Below are positions 35,603 through 47,200 of a DNA stretch of 64,000 nt, in pieces. Numbering within the stretch: the first letter of the stretch is position 1; each line of letters begins with the position of its first letter. Both the position numbers and the translations under genes were made by a program. This DNA comes from Halichoerus grypus. Lineage: Eukaryota > Chordata > Mammalia > Carnivora > Phocidae. Location: the NCBI RefSeq assembly GCF_964656455.1, contig NC_135717.1, positions 1,860,001 through 1,924,000 of the forward strand, read 5' to 3'. Below the pieces are notes generated by a model. That model had not been told where the DNA came from and did no database searches. It worked only from the letters and a program-made list of their open reading frames with translations.

Positions 35603-37109
35603 GTAGGGGCTCGTGGCCCAGGCCGGGCCCACCCACTCCCACCGCCAGGGCCAGGGGGCTGCCCAGATTCCTGCCCTGTGCGGGCCTGGCCCCGGGCAGC
35701 CCCCTCGTCAGCTCCGAGCCATGTGGAGCAGGCCTGAGCCATGCTGGGGGTGGGCGGACAGCGGGGCAGGGATGGGGGTGAGTGAGGCCGAAGCTTGGAG
35801 GGCACAGAGGTGCATTGTGGGGGGCGCAGTGAGAGAGGCCGGGGGGGAGGATGGGGGGCGGGGGGCCCACCAGCCTCCAGGCAGGGACAGGAGAGGCCAC
35901 GCCAGCCAGGAGGGCAGCCCCCGCCTCACAGGGCAGCAAGGGGCCCCTCAGTGTGGGGAGGGGCTGCCGGGGTCCTGAAATAAGGAAGGGAAGAGGAGGT
36001 GGGGAGGACCGGCAGGGAAGCCTCTGTCTGCCATGCGCGTGGGCGAGAGCAAGATTCCACAACTCCCCAGGGAGGCCAGGGAAGATCCAGCCCTGCGGCT
36101 GCACCGTTGGGGACTGTGGCTGTCCCCACCCTATACTTCCTGCCCCCCTCCTGCCAGGGGCCCTCAGCAGACACGGTGTGAGGGTCGGGCCCCTCTTGCC
36201 ATCTGGGAGACATCACAGCCCAGAGAGGACAAGAGGCCTGCCCAGCACCATCCGGCGAGAACCCGGGACCGTCCGCAGAGTGAATGAGTGAGTGCAGGAA
36301 TGAATGATGGTCCTGCTGGAGCGCCCTGGCGGAGGGCAAGGCGTGGGCACGGGCAGGCCTTCCCGCTGCCCCGGCGGCTGCACTGGGGGCACGCACCAGC
36401 GGTGGTGGCATCCCCCGCCCCCAGTCCGGGCTTGGGGTGGAGGTGGCCAAGACAGCCGTCCCGCAGGGCCGCTCACGGAGGCTGGCAGGGGCCCCTCGGG
36501 GGCACACGGGTCTGCCGCTGTGTGGGCGCCCAGGCCCGGAGCAGTGCCGGTCGGCGCGAGTCAGGGCAGGCCCGCCCACCTGCGAGCAGGCTCAGCTCCG
36601 CGCCTGCAGGGCTGGAGGCCCCCCGCCCGTCACTCTGCCTTCCTGTCTTCCTAACCCCCAGCCTCAGCCCCCCAAGCCCGGCCCACCCGACGGCTCCTTA
36701 GCACCAACCGAGCCTGGGGGGCTTCGTTCTGAGGTTTGCCCTCCCCGCCTCAGTTTCCCGACTGGCATCATGCAGGTCGAGGCAACCCCCTTACGGCGTG
36801 GCTTTGGGGAGCGAGAGAGAAACCCCATGAGGGGAGCAGGGCCGGTGGGGGGTGTCTCGCTGGAGAACCAGAGTTGGGGAGGCCACGGCTCTGGAATGAG
36901 GCAGGTCTGGGCTCAAGCTTCTGCTCCTGGTTTAAAAACATCCGCCGCGCGTGACTCCATGTCTAGGCCCAGCGATCGGGGCTCTGGGGTCCATGGTGCA
37001 GCAGGAAGGGCCGGCAGGGCCGGTGGCCGTCGTGCCAACAACCCCACTGCGCGCCAGGCCGTGGGCGGTGGCTCATGCGGCCCTCACCACCCCTGTGGAG
37101 CGGGCCCTC

Positions 37110-37205
37110 TAAGTATTCCAGCGTATAGTGGGGAAACTGAGGCCCAGAGTGGTCATGCGACTCACCGGAGGTCACCCAGCTAATACTAAGTAGAGCCAAG
37201 ATGTA
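37110..37205 (-). repeat. MIR fragment
   Basis: 'ggggaaactgaggcccagag', 'gcgactcaccggaggtcacc' and 'cagctaatactaagtagagc' follow the antisense MIR consensus. Confidence 0.7.
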
Positions 37206-38716
37206 AACGCCTTGCAGTGGGCTCCCAGGCGCAGTAAACACGCGGAGTCACCTCGAGCAAAGCATCTGGCCCCTCCCAGCCTCAGTTTCCCACACTAACC
37301 AGCCGGAGACAAACCGAGGGCAGGTGTAGTCGGGCATAGTCAGAAGTGGGAAGTGGCCGCTGGAGCACCTCGTGTGGGCTGTGGGGCCCCGCTTCATCGA
37401 GCCTCCCTTCCAGTTCCTGCAAAACGGGGTCTTGACCCGGCAGCTGAGGAGGGCAGGCCCCTCACTGGGGGAGTGTTTTCGGCACCCATCTGGCCAGCTG
37501 CAGCCTGAGCCAGCGGACCCCAGATGGGCTGCAGACCCCCAACCATGGCAGGCCGGGGGGTGCGGGGCCGGCCCAGGGGGTGGGCCCCGGGGTCCTGGGA
37601 AGGGGCAGTGGGGGGCTCGCTGCGGACACACTGCGGCCACCCCCCTGGGAGATGAGGACATAGCATCAGAGCCGAGGCCGCCCGGCCCGCCCACAGCCAG
37701 ACGGCCACCCCCCCGCCCGCCGGCCTCACCGGTGGCCCCTGGGGAGTGGCCCTCCCTCTGGCTCCACGGAGACGAGGACGGGCAGAGGCCGAGGAACTGG
37801 CTGTGCGGGACACCTGAGCCCAATGACCAGGCCTCCCAGGGGGCAGCCGCCAGGGGGCTGGGAGGCAGAGCCGCGGCTCGTTCCCACCGCCTGCCCCCTG
37901 AGGGCCCGGGAGGAAGCAGGTCAGCCGGCGGTGGGCCAGCTGGAGCTGGGTCCCCCCCGGCCCGCTGCTGCGAGGCACGGAAGACGAGGCTGGGCACCTT
38001 CTGGCCTCAGTTTCTGAGTCTGTGACCAGGGGTGCTGTCCCCTCCCGGGGCCCCTGGGAACGAGGCAGGTGCGCAGGACCATCTGCACACATGGGCAGCG
38101 GAGACCCGGAGCCGGCCCCACGGGCCAGTGCTCGGGGCCAAGGACGGCACCCTCCGCATGGGGGCCCAGGGACCCGGCTTCGGTCCGGGCTGGTCACCCC
38201 CCGCCGGGTGAGGCCACACCAGGCTTCCTCATCGTGTACAAGGTGTGTTGAAGGATGTGGTGAGCCCGTGTCTTGGCACAGGTGATTGCCAGACGGAAGG
38301 CGCCTTCCGGTCGTTGGGGCAACCACAGCGGGGCAAGTGCTGGGCCTTGCTGGCCCGGGGCCTGGTGGCCACTTGCCCGCTGCTCATGCCCAGACCTGAG
38401 GCTGAGACAGAGATGTGCTTCTAGTGAGAAGGCCCAGCAGAGCACTGGGTGTTGGGGGGTGCTGGCCCCCTATCCTTGTGCCAGGCAGGTGCCTGGGGCC
38501 CCCAGAATGGGCCGGGGGCACAGAGGCAGGTCACCTGTCTGTCCGTCCATCCCGTGCAGAGGAGGGGGCCACAGGCTGCCCACTCTCGATGCGGCCACCC
38601 CCGCCTCCACCATCAGGCAGGCTCTCTGGGAGATGTCAGGGGGCCCCCATGGCCTGAGGCTGCTGGGATGAAGGGCAGAGGGAAGGTGCAGCCGCCCAGA
38701 TCACTGGCATTTAGGG
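37206..38716. other. Intergenic, CpG-containing
   Basis: No gene was recognised. This stretch is high in GC with clustered CpG around 37550-38200, and long open frames occur on both strands without recognisable homology. Confidence 0.4.
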
Positions 38717-39106
38717 TGTTTCGGGTTGAATGGTGGCCCCCCCCCCACAAAGATAGGTTCAAGTCCTACTCTCTAGAACCTGCAAAGGGACCTTCTTTGG
38801 AGAAAGGATCTTTGCAGATCTAATTAAATCAACGGTCTCAAGATGGGGTCATCCTGGGTTTAGGGCAGGCCCTGAATGCCAAGACAGGTGTCTAAGAAGA
38901 GGGGAGGACACAGAGGTACAGAGGGAAGGCCAGCCGTGGCCAGCCGTGGCCAGCAGCTTCCAGGGGCTGGGAAAGGGGCCTCTGGAGGGAACACCCCTGC
39001 CCGCACCTTGATCTCGGACTTCTGGCCTCCAGAATTGGAGGACAGTAAGTATCTGTTTTAAGGCAAGTTTGCAGTAATTTGTTACAGCAGCCCCAGGACA
39101 CTAATG
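38717..39106 (+). mobile_element. MLT1-type MaLR solo LTR
   Basis: The LTR begins TGTTTCGGGTTGAATGGTGG. It contains 'ggatctttgcagatctaatt', 'agatggggtcatcctgggtt', 'ctcggacttctggcctccag' and 'gttacagcagccccaggaca', in the order of the MLT1 consensus. A 5-bp duplication, taggg, flanks it (38712-38716 and 39107-39111). It has no internal retroviral sequence. Confidence 0.85.
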
Positions 39107-39599
39107 TAGGGGGAAAGGCGTGTGAAAAGGCTCATCCCCCAAACCCGGGTGGCTGGGGGAGGAGCAGGGGCCTGGGAGAGGGGCCCAGCCAGGGGGACGG
39201 CTTGGGCCGGCCCTCCCCCAATAGCCTCTGGGGACACGAGTCCCACAGACCCCTGCCCCAACTTGGGTCCACAGCCCATTGGCCCAGGTGAGGCTCACAG
39301 CAGACCAGACCTCCTGGGCCCACAGGACTGGCTGGGAGCTCCTCCCGAAGCCCAGCCACGGGTCCCTCCCAGCGGCCACTTTCCCACAGACTGGTCCCCC
39401 TGATAGGGAGCCTTCCTTCTCTCTCCTCAAGTTCTAGCTCCTCCAGGACGGACATCTCCCCGTGGCCGCCCAGCCCTCACCCATCCACCCTGGACAGGCC
39501 ATCCCTAACATGACCTCCCTCTGAGACCCGATCCGTCGCCCACATAGCTCTGGCTCATGGGATATGCCGCATGAATGCCCCATGACGGGTGAGCAGTTG

Positions 39600-39900
39600 G
39601 TCAGGGGGCCTTGGTCGACCCCAGTGCCTTTGCACCTGCTGTTTCCTCTGGCATCTGCCTACATGTCGCCTCCCCCATTCTCTCCTTGACTGTCCAGCCC
39701 AGGCATGTTCCCTGGGCAGCTCAATCTCTATCCCCTTCCTATATTTTACTCTGCTGACCCTGATGTGAGCTACATCTGCTTGCTTACAGTCTCTGCTGGT
39801 CCCCAGGATACCATGAACCCAGAGGGTAAGCCTGGGTCTGTCTTGCTCCCGTTCTATCTCCAGGTCCATCATAGGGCCTGCAGCCTCCATATGCTGCCAG
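39600..39900 (+). repeat. L2 fragment
   Basis: 'gtgcctttgcacctgctgtt', 'ctccttgactgtccagccc' and 'gtctcttgctcc'-like sequence near 39838 resemble a sense-strand L2 3' region. It is diverged. Confidence 0.5.
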
Positions 39901-42450
39901 CTACATGAAAGGGAGGGTTTGGGGGCTGCTCAGGAGGACTGTGAAGGTGGGGTGACCTGAGGATTCCCCAGCAGGAGCCCCCAGCTGTCTGCCCAATGCC
40001 CGCCTCTTGGCAACCTCAGTATGGGCTACCTCTGGGCCCCTAACCTCTCTCTGTGTATCTAGAGGGTTTGCCAGGCCTGGCCCAACCTGGAGGATGCACC
40101 AGCCCCGAGTCCCAGAACCAGGCTCAGCAGGGCCCAGAGTCGCTGCCCAGATAGAAGGATGCTCTGGAATCAGTGGTCCAGGGAGGGTCTGTGGCTGCCA
40201 AAATCAGGAGGGTGCTGAACAGGAGGAAGGTTCCCTAGCGTCCTGCCCTATCTCTCCAGGGCTGGCTATGTACCCCTAAGCACACCCTGCCATCTCGCAG
40301 CCCCCAGACCCTCCTGAGGGCAATGAGAACATGGGGACTGTATCTCTCAGGGAAGTAGGGACTCTGCCCAGGAGTGCCAGGGACCCCAAGAGGGTCTCAG
40401 CCTGCCCTTGGGTGCCACACTCAGGCCCGTGGGGCAGGTGGAGGGAGGTCCCAGAGCTTCAGCTCGCTCTGGGGCAGCAGGAGCCTCAGAGGCCGGGGAA
40501 GGCTCTGGAGGAAGTGCTGGGAGAGGGTCGGGATGAACTCCGGGGGAAGCTGACTCAGCCTCCACGAGCCCACTTCTCCGGCAGCGCCTTCCCGGTGGGG
40601 CCAATCTTCCGTCCAAATTGCCGCCACCGGCCGGACAGGAAGTGCGTGGTGGGGCCGCGCCCTGGCCTCAGCCTCCCACCTTGGCCTGGCCGCCCCTCTG
40701 GGGAGCAAGGCTGAGGCCAGCCCAGCTGACTCCCCGTTTCCAGGCCTGCCGCTGCGCCGGAGGGACAGGTCCCGCTCCGCGTGTGTGTGCGCACGCTCAC
40801 CCACACGTCCTCTGCACACGCTCACGTGTGCTTTCCGGCTCACGCCTGCAGCACCTCACCCCTGCACGCAGGCTTCCCCGCACGTGTGAAGGTGTGCACA
40901 TAGGCTCACACTGGAGGACTTGAGTCTGGGGCACCGAGAGAGTGCTCGGGGCCCCTCCCTGCCGGGCTGGCCTCAGCCTTGCAGCCTTGCAGCCTTGCAC
41001 GGTCCTCGGGACGCAGCTGAGGAAGGGAGGGTGATGGAGAGGCGGCATGCTCAGGCCCGGGCAGCCGGGGCATCCCACCCGCCCTCCAACAGTCCTACTC
41101 ATTCCCACACTTGATCCCTCAGGGAAGAAAGGCCGGGCCTGGAGGTCAGCTCCTGAAAGTGGCAGCCTGCTCCCCCTTCTCCCTGCCCCACCTCTGCTTT
41201 CTCATCACACCAGCAGGGCCTGGCCTCTGGCTCCGTCAGCAGAGAACAGCCTTGCAATCTGAGCTGGGAGCTGGGCAGCACTTTGCCAAAGGGACTAGAA
41301 GGGGTGGAAGAAAGCCTCCAGAGAGGTGGCGGGCAGCCGGGGGAAGCGGGAGGGCCACCGGGCACATGTGTGTGTGCGGACGGGGCACCGACCCAGGGGA
41401 AGCGCCTGAGCTCAGCCCGCGCTCTGCTCACCAGACTGCGCCTTTCCCCGAGCAGGGCACGAGGTGCCTGGCAGGGTCTGAGGACCCAGCCCGCCTGGCC
41501 GGAGTCCCCGCTTCCCCAACACCCTGTGTGGACGCGCGGTCATATGTACCCGCACCTGCTCTGGCCCAGAGGGTGCCGGGTCGGCCCCCAGGCCAGGGCT
41601 CCTGTGGGCAGGGAGGCGCATCCCTGTCTGGCCCACGGTTCCCCTCGGTTCCCACGCCGTCACAATGGCCACACAACGGGGCCCCCAGGGATGGAACCTA
41701 ATCTCGGGCTATTGAAGACCTAAAAGCCATGGCCCCTGCCCCTAGCCCGCAGACGGCCCCGCCCGGGACATCTGATCCACCGCTGCCCTCGCCTCAAAGG
41801 GGGACACTGTCTCCCCAGGGCCCCCTGCCCCACTGGCGTAGACAAGGAGGGAAACTGGGTCACTGGGATAGAGTGACAACAGTGGCCAGCAGGGATGACA
41901 CTGGAGTGGGAGCGAGGGCCAGCCCCTGAGGATGCTCCAGGCCTGAGGAGCTGCCCCAGAGCACCCAGCCCTCCAGGGGCAGGGAGACTGCCCTCAGAGC
42001 CCCACAGAGGGCTTGAAGTTTGGGGAGAACAGCGGAGATGAGAAACTGCCTGCCTAAGACCAGCACATTGTGTTGGGGACGGAGCTAGACTGGGGACCCT
42101 CCCTTCCCCCACATCGAGAGGGGCCCATAGGCCACCCTGCTCCCCGCCCCTCCTGGAGCAGGCCAGCCAGCCAGCCGTGCTGCCCCTCTCCCCACCCTTC
42201 CCCCCTCCCCCCCACCCTGGGGTATGCCCAGCTCCTGCTTGGTTTCCTGGCCCTCGGTGTCAGGCCTGGCCAGGAGCTACTTCTGGGAGCAGAGAGCCAG
42301 TCCTTTGCTGGCTGCGGTCCATTCAGCATCACCACCCTGCCTCTGAGCCGAGCACCGCACCCTCCTGCAGACCCCGCCTGGGGGTCCTGGAGCTCAGTGC
42401 TGCTGGGGACCACAGGAGGTTTGAGCCTACAGATTCTTGCTCTCCAGGGT
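39901..42450. other. Intergenic, GC-rich, no gene seen
   Basis: No coding exon or transposon was recognised. A small CAGCCTTG tandem lies near 40975-41000. Confidence 0.45.
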
Positions 42451-42454
42451 GGCT

Positions 42455-42535
42455 GGAGATGCATGCTCACCGCTGCGTGGCCTTGGGCAGGACCCTGCCT
42501 TCTACCTGTGAAATGGCCTTAGCCCTTAATGCCCC
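42455..42535 (+). repeat. MIR fragment
   Basis: 'gctgcgtggccttgggcagg' and 'ttctacctgtgaaatggcc' match the sense MIR core and 3' end. Confidence 0.55.
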
Positions 42536-43311
42536 TTCGTAGGTCTAGCAAGTTCTTAGCTCTGTTCTGGGTGTGTGCGGGGGGCTGGGAGGGACCCAGG
42601 AATAGATAAGAGGGAGTGAACCCGGAAGCTTCTCCAAGGAGGTGGCCGCTGAGTGGGGAGGCTGGGACGGAGGGGCTGAGGCTTCCAGGCAGAGGAAGTT
42701 GGGGGCTGGCTGGAAGGGAATGCCAGGGGCAGGGCCAGCCCTCCCAGGAGGGGAGCGGGGAGGCAGGGATGCTGTCAGACCAGGAGCCCGTTTCTAGGAT
42801 TAGGGGGCCAGCCCTTGCGTGCATCCAAGACTGCAGGGCCCACTCCTCAGTGAGCCCACGGTTCCCGGGCATAGAATGGGCCTAGAATTATGATTCACCT
42901 CCCACCTCGGGCGGCCACGGAATCTGGCGTTCAAGATGGTCCAAAGGGCCAGCCAGCTTTAACCCTGCCTGCTGGACATTAGCCTCACGGAATAAGCCGC
43001 CTGGGAGGAGAAAGGGGCCACTGGGCTCTCGCCGGCCTGATGTCACTGTCAGGCGCAGTGGCCACCCAGACTGACCCCAGAGCGGCCTGGGGCATGCCTA
43101 CCCTGCTCGTTCCTGCAGCTTCCTCTGGCCATGGAGAGATTTACAGCCTGGGCAGCCTGGAGCCAGGTCCCCCCAACCTTGGGTGCCCCGGGGAGGGTTG
43201 GGTTCCAGACAGGAGGGTGCTTGGGAGTCCACTTGGGCCTTTTGCTTGTCAGCACTGACCCAAGCATGTTCCAGAACTGGGGTGGGGGCCCCCCGGGTGG
43301 ACAACCCCCCG
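42536..43311. other. Intergenic; possible conserved non-coding block
   Basis: No gene was recognised. The part around 42880-43060 is unique and less GC-biased than its surroundings. It could be conserved regulatory sequence, but only a cross-species alignment would show it. Confidence 0.3.
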
Positions 43312-43388
43312 CCACCGCTGTGTGACCCAGGCCAGCTCACTTCCCTCCCTGAGCCTCAACTTCCTCATTTGCAAAATGAGAGCGGGAG
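43312..43388 (+). repeat. MIR fragment
   Basis: 'ccgctgtgtgacccaggcc', 'ctgagcctcaacttcctcat' and 'ttgcaaaatgagagcggg' form a clear sense MIR 3' half. Confidence 0.8.
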
Positions 43389-44935
43389 ACACGCCCTGCT
43401 AAGCCTGTCACCCTGGCCCCCCCTTCCCCTCCACTTTCCTGCCCCCCCACACCCCCCTGCAGTTGGCAAGCCGGCTGGGGTGCCCTCTCTCCAAGGCCTG
43501 GTCGGCACAGGGTGGCACAGCTTAGGGGCTGTGGGATGGGGGTGGGAGCCTGTGTATTTGAGGGCAGGAGCTTTGGGGAGGCCCCCCAGCATGGGGGCAG
43601 GAGGAGGGGGGCCCCGGGAGCTTAACCTGGCAGGCGCTTCCGCAGTTCCGTCTGCTGCTTCTGTCAATACGAGCCTTCCTGTTTTGGAGATTAAACCTCG
43701 GCTGAGCAAACAGCTTTCAAGGAGGCCCCTCCCTGCCACCTTTCCAAACCCGGGCCAGGCCGGGGCTAGAACCACCTGGAGGCTGGGCGGGGGGAGGGGG
43801 TAACAGGGTCCAGCTCGGCCACCCCCAGCCCCCGGCCCAGGGCCACAGGGCAGGCGGCCCCGCCCAGCCCCCGCCCCCACTGAGCTCGCCAAGGCCAGCG
43901 CACCAGACGCCCCCTGTGTCATCCTTCCGCTCCCGGGCTGGCGCTCTGTCCCAACAGCCCTGCCCACGGCATCCTCTGCCCTCACGTAACCTCCTGCAGG
44001 AACTGGAGAGCAAGCTGCTCCTTGGGCCCTCACCGCCGGGCACGGGCCTACCTGGGGGGGACCGGGGGCACGGCAGGAGAGCCACCCCGAGCGCCCCACA
44101 GCGGCCCGTGCCTCGGGAGCGAGGCCCATCACCTCGCTGGCCATTCTTCCACCTGGCTCACCTGACACGGTGGGCTGGGAAATTCTTTGTTTGGGGCCTT
44201 AGACGCCATAGGGCATTTAGCAGCATCTCTGGCTCGTAGCGACTCGATGCAGTCCTTCTGCCTTTCCCCAAAAACGTCTCCCAGAGCCCCAGAACCTCTG
44301 GGCCAGTCCCCGCAGACCATGTGTATACAAGGAAACCAGGCTGCAGAGAGAGGCCTGGCCTTCCCTCGGATGCGCTCAGCCCCGTCTCTGTCCTATCCCA
44401 CCAGGGCCCACCTACCCCTGAGGGTCCTGGTCCTGCCCTCCTCCAGGAACCCTCCCTGAACTAGCTTTCCTGTTGGGAGCCACGCGAGGAAAGGAGGAGG
44501 GAAAGCAAAGCCCTGGCCGCAGGACACAAGGCCTGGAGGGAGGCTCACGATGGACTCCTGTTGTCTCAGCTGGACCTTCTATAATGCAGCTCGAGCCACA
44601 TCCCTTTTGCTCACAGACCTTTGGTGGCTCCCCATTGCCTCCCCAGCCTGACCCGGAGCCTGGACTCGGAGGCTCCTGCTCTCCAGCTTCCTGTCCCACC
44701 GCTCTGGTAACCACACCCCCACCAAAGCGCACCACCTCTCCAGACCCCTCTGGGCGGCACCCCTTCCCCGCCTTCCCACCCACCTCTGCCTGCTGAACCT
44801 TCGAGCTACTGGTCGATGGTCACCATCTTTCCCTGGAAGCCTTGCCCGAAGCACCCTACTCCCAGCCCCAGCACACAGTGGATTACCCCTCGCCCAGGCC
44901 CCAGGCACACTTGGGCTTGACCCATCTTCCAACCC
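43389..44935. other. Intergenic, GC-rich
   Basis: No gene was recognised. A unique AT-containing island at about 43640-43720 stands out from its C-rich surroundings. Confidence 0.4.
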
Positions 44936-44939
44936 CGAC

Positions 44940-45095
44940 CATGCTCTACCTCTTTGGAGGACACCTGGGAGCTGAGGAAGACTGTGAGCTCCCTGGGGCC
45001 AGGGGCTGTGTCTGAGTCACCCCCTCAACTACCCGAGAGCCAAGCAGAGCCGGGGGTGGAGAAAGTGCCCAGGGATCCTGTTGAATGGTTGGGTG
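44940..45095 (+). repeat. L2 fragment
   Basis: 'actgtgagctccctggggcc', 'aggggctgtgtctgagtcac' and 'cctgttgaatggttgggtg' match the sense L2 3' terminus. Confidence 0.65.
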
Positions 45096-46085
45096 AAGTG
45101 GACAGATGTATGGACAGATAGACAGGTGGATGGATAGGTCCCGTGGTGGTGGCTTATCTCTTTGTGGGTGTGATGGCCACTCCTGGGCATATAACCTTGC
45201 CCAGCCCTCACTTCCAGGGCAGCCAAAAATAGATGTCAATGCCATGTCCTTCTCCACCCCTGTGAGTGAGGGGACTTACTCCTTACTCACCTCCAGTCCT
45301 GTTGCAGAGAAGGAGCCTGAGGTCAGGGAGTTACAGAGATGAGGCCAGGATCATGCACTGAGCAGGGCCCCCTCTGAGCCAAGACTCGGATGCCCACTAC
45401 CTCCATCCGGTCAGGAGCCCCTCCTTCCACCGCCCCCAGGCTCTGGTCCCACTGAAATGGGCAGGGTCAGGACTGGGGCGAGGGGTCATGCCTGGGGCCT
45501 GGCAGGCACCAGGCAGCCACACCCCACCCCATGGCCACAGCACAAGCTAGCCATTCTTGGCAAGACAAAGGCTGCCTGGGGCAAAGTGGCTCTGGTATCT
45601 CCCCGGTGGGTGTCTGGCCTCTGTAGGACGTCAGTCATGTGTGCTCATGGCCAGGGTTCTGCTTCTGGGGGCTGCAAATCAGATTAGCCCCGTCTGGCCC
45701 CCGCGCAGAGCCACCAGGAAGAGACGCAGCTGCCCCATGGTCGAGAGATGCCCCCTCCTCGACTGGCTGTGGGGTCAAGGACATGCCTCTTCTCCTCTCT
45801 GGACCCCCATGTCCAAAATGCAAGATCAGGAGTTTGAGTGAGACCTTTAGAAGCCTTCAGGCGGTGGTGTTTGGAAACGCCCCCAGTGCAGGGTGGGCAC
45901 ACAGTATACGGTCACTGAGAACTTCTAGGGGCATCAGCCCCTGCCACCCGCCACAGCTCTGCCTTCTGGCCTCATCTCCGTGCCAGCCCGGAGTGCAGTG
46001 GGCAGCCATGCCTCCTTACCCTGAAACCCACATTCCCCGAGGCTGGGTGCTTGAGGGAAAGAGGTAGGGGGTGCTCCCTTGAGCC
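45096..46085. other. Intergenic, no gene seen
   Basis: No exon was recognised. 'ggacagatgtatggacag' at about 45098 is a small GGACAGA/GGAT tandem patch, and 45300-45350 has a weak antisense MIR fragment. Confidence 0.4.
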
Positions 46086-46089
46086 TCTG

Positions 46090-46410
46090 TATGTCCATAT
46101 ATCTACATCTCTCCATCCCTCCATCCATCTATCCGTCCATCCACCCACCCAGTCTGTTCATCCATCCATCCATCCACCCACCCACCCACCCAATCTGTTC
46201 ACCCACCCGTCCACCCACCCACCCATCCATCCATCCATCCACCCATCCATCCATCCATCCACCCATCCATCCATCTGTTCATCTACCCACCCACCCAGTC
46301 TGTTCATCCATATCCACCCACCCAGGCTGTTCATCCATCCATCTATCCACCCAATCTGTTCATGCACCCATCCACCCACCCATCCATCCATCCATCCATC
46401 CATCCATCTG
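46090..46410. repeat. (CCAT/CCAC)n tetranucleotide repeat
   Basis: About 320 bases of CATC and CACC tetranucleotides are interrupted at intervals by 'agtctgttcatc' or 'aatctgttcacc'. This gives a loose higher-order unit of roughly 50-60 bases. Confidence 0.95.
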
Positions 46411-46419
46411 TGATCTAAC

Positions 46420-46825
46420 AAATGTTTCTCAGGTACCTAATACATGCCATGTACTTTTCTAAGCACTGGGGCACAGTCCCAAATGACACAGTGTTTCTGC
46501 CCTCATGTAGCCAGCATCTTAGCACCTTCCCAGCCATCCACAGACATCTCTTCTGTCTTTTTGTCTTTCCATCCCTCTGTCTATTCCCTTTACTCATCTG
46601 TTCAGCCAGTGTTTACTGAGCACCTACTTTGGGACAGGCACCAATGAGGATCACGATGGGGCCCCTGTCCTTACAGGGCTCCCAGGCTAGCTGGGGAGGC
46701 AGGCAAGGACATGGGCAGTTATAATCTCATGTGGTCAGTACTAGGATGGGGGCGGATACCACTGGGGCTTCGGGAGGACTTCCTGGAAGAGGTAGCACTT
46801 AGCTAGCCTTGAAAGGTATCCCCTG
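46420..46825 (-). repeat. L2 fragments, two overlapping copies
   Basis: Antisense L2 3' sequence appears twice in a row. The first is at 46415-46530 ('gtttctcaggtacctaatac', 'ttctgccctcatgtagcc'). The second is at 46590-46820 ('gtttactgagcacctacttt', 'gacttcctggaagaggtag'). Confidence 0.7.
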
Positions 46826-47119
46826 AAGCCTTACTCGGCCACCTAGGCCAAGGCCCCTGGCCACTCCGACCACGCCAGGCCCCGGGGTTCAGGCCGAAGG
46901 GCCAGGCCACCAGTGGTCATTGGCTCTCCATGCCTGCAGAGTACCAGCCCGGGGTGGGTAGGGCAGGGCAGGCAGCAGCCACGCCCTATTACAAAGTCAA
47001 GTAAAATTCTGAGCTCCACAGAGAGAGGGAACTGGCCCAAGACCACACAAAGCGTGGCCTGGGGGTGAGGGGCTCCGGGCAGAGGGGGCGTGCAGGCGGG
47101 CCGGGCCGGGCCGGGGGCT

Positions 47120-47200
47120 CCATTCACAGCTGCAGGCTGTCTATTCTTCTCGTGGGGGCAGCGCCCGCCCCAGCTGCAGTAATGGGAATCAGCTGCTGCC
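47120..47200 (+). promoter_or_regulatory. Candidate bHLH/RBPJ element upstream of LFNG
   Basis: Three CAGCTG E-boxes (47127, 47171, 47190) occur in 69 bases. A TGGGAA RBPJ core (47183-47188) and a TAATGG homeodomain-type word lie among them. This unique block is about 4.4 kb before the LFNG promoter. Function is inferred from motif clustering only. Confidence 0.35.
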
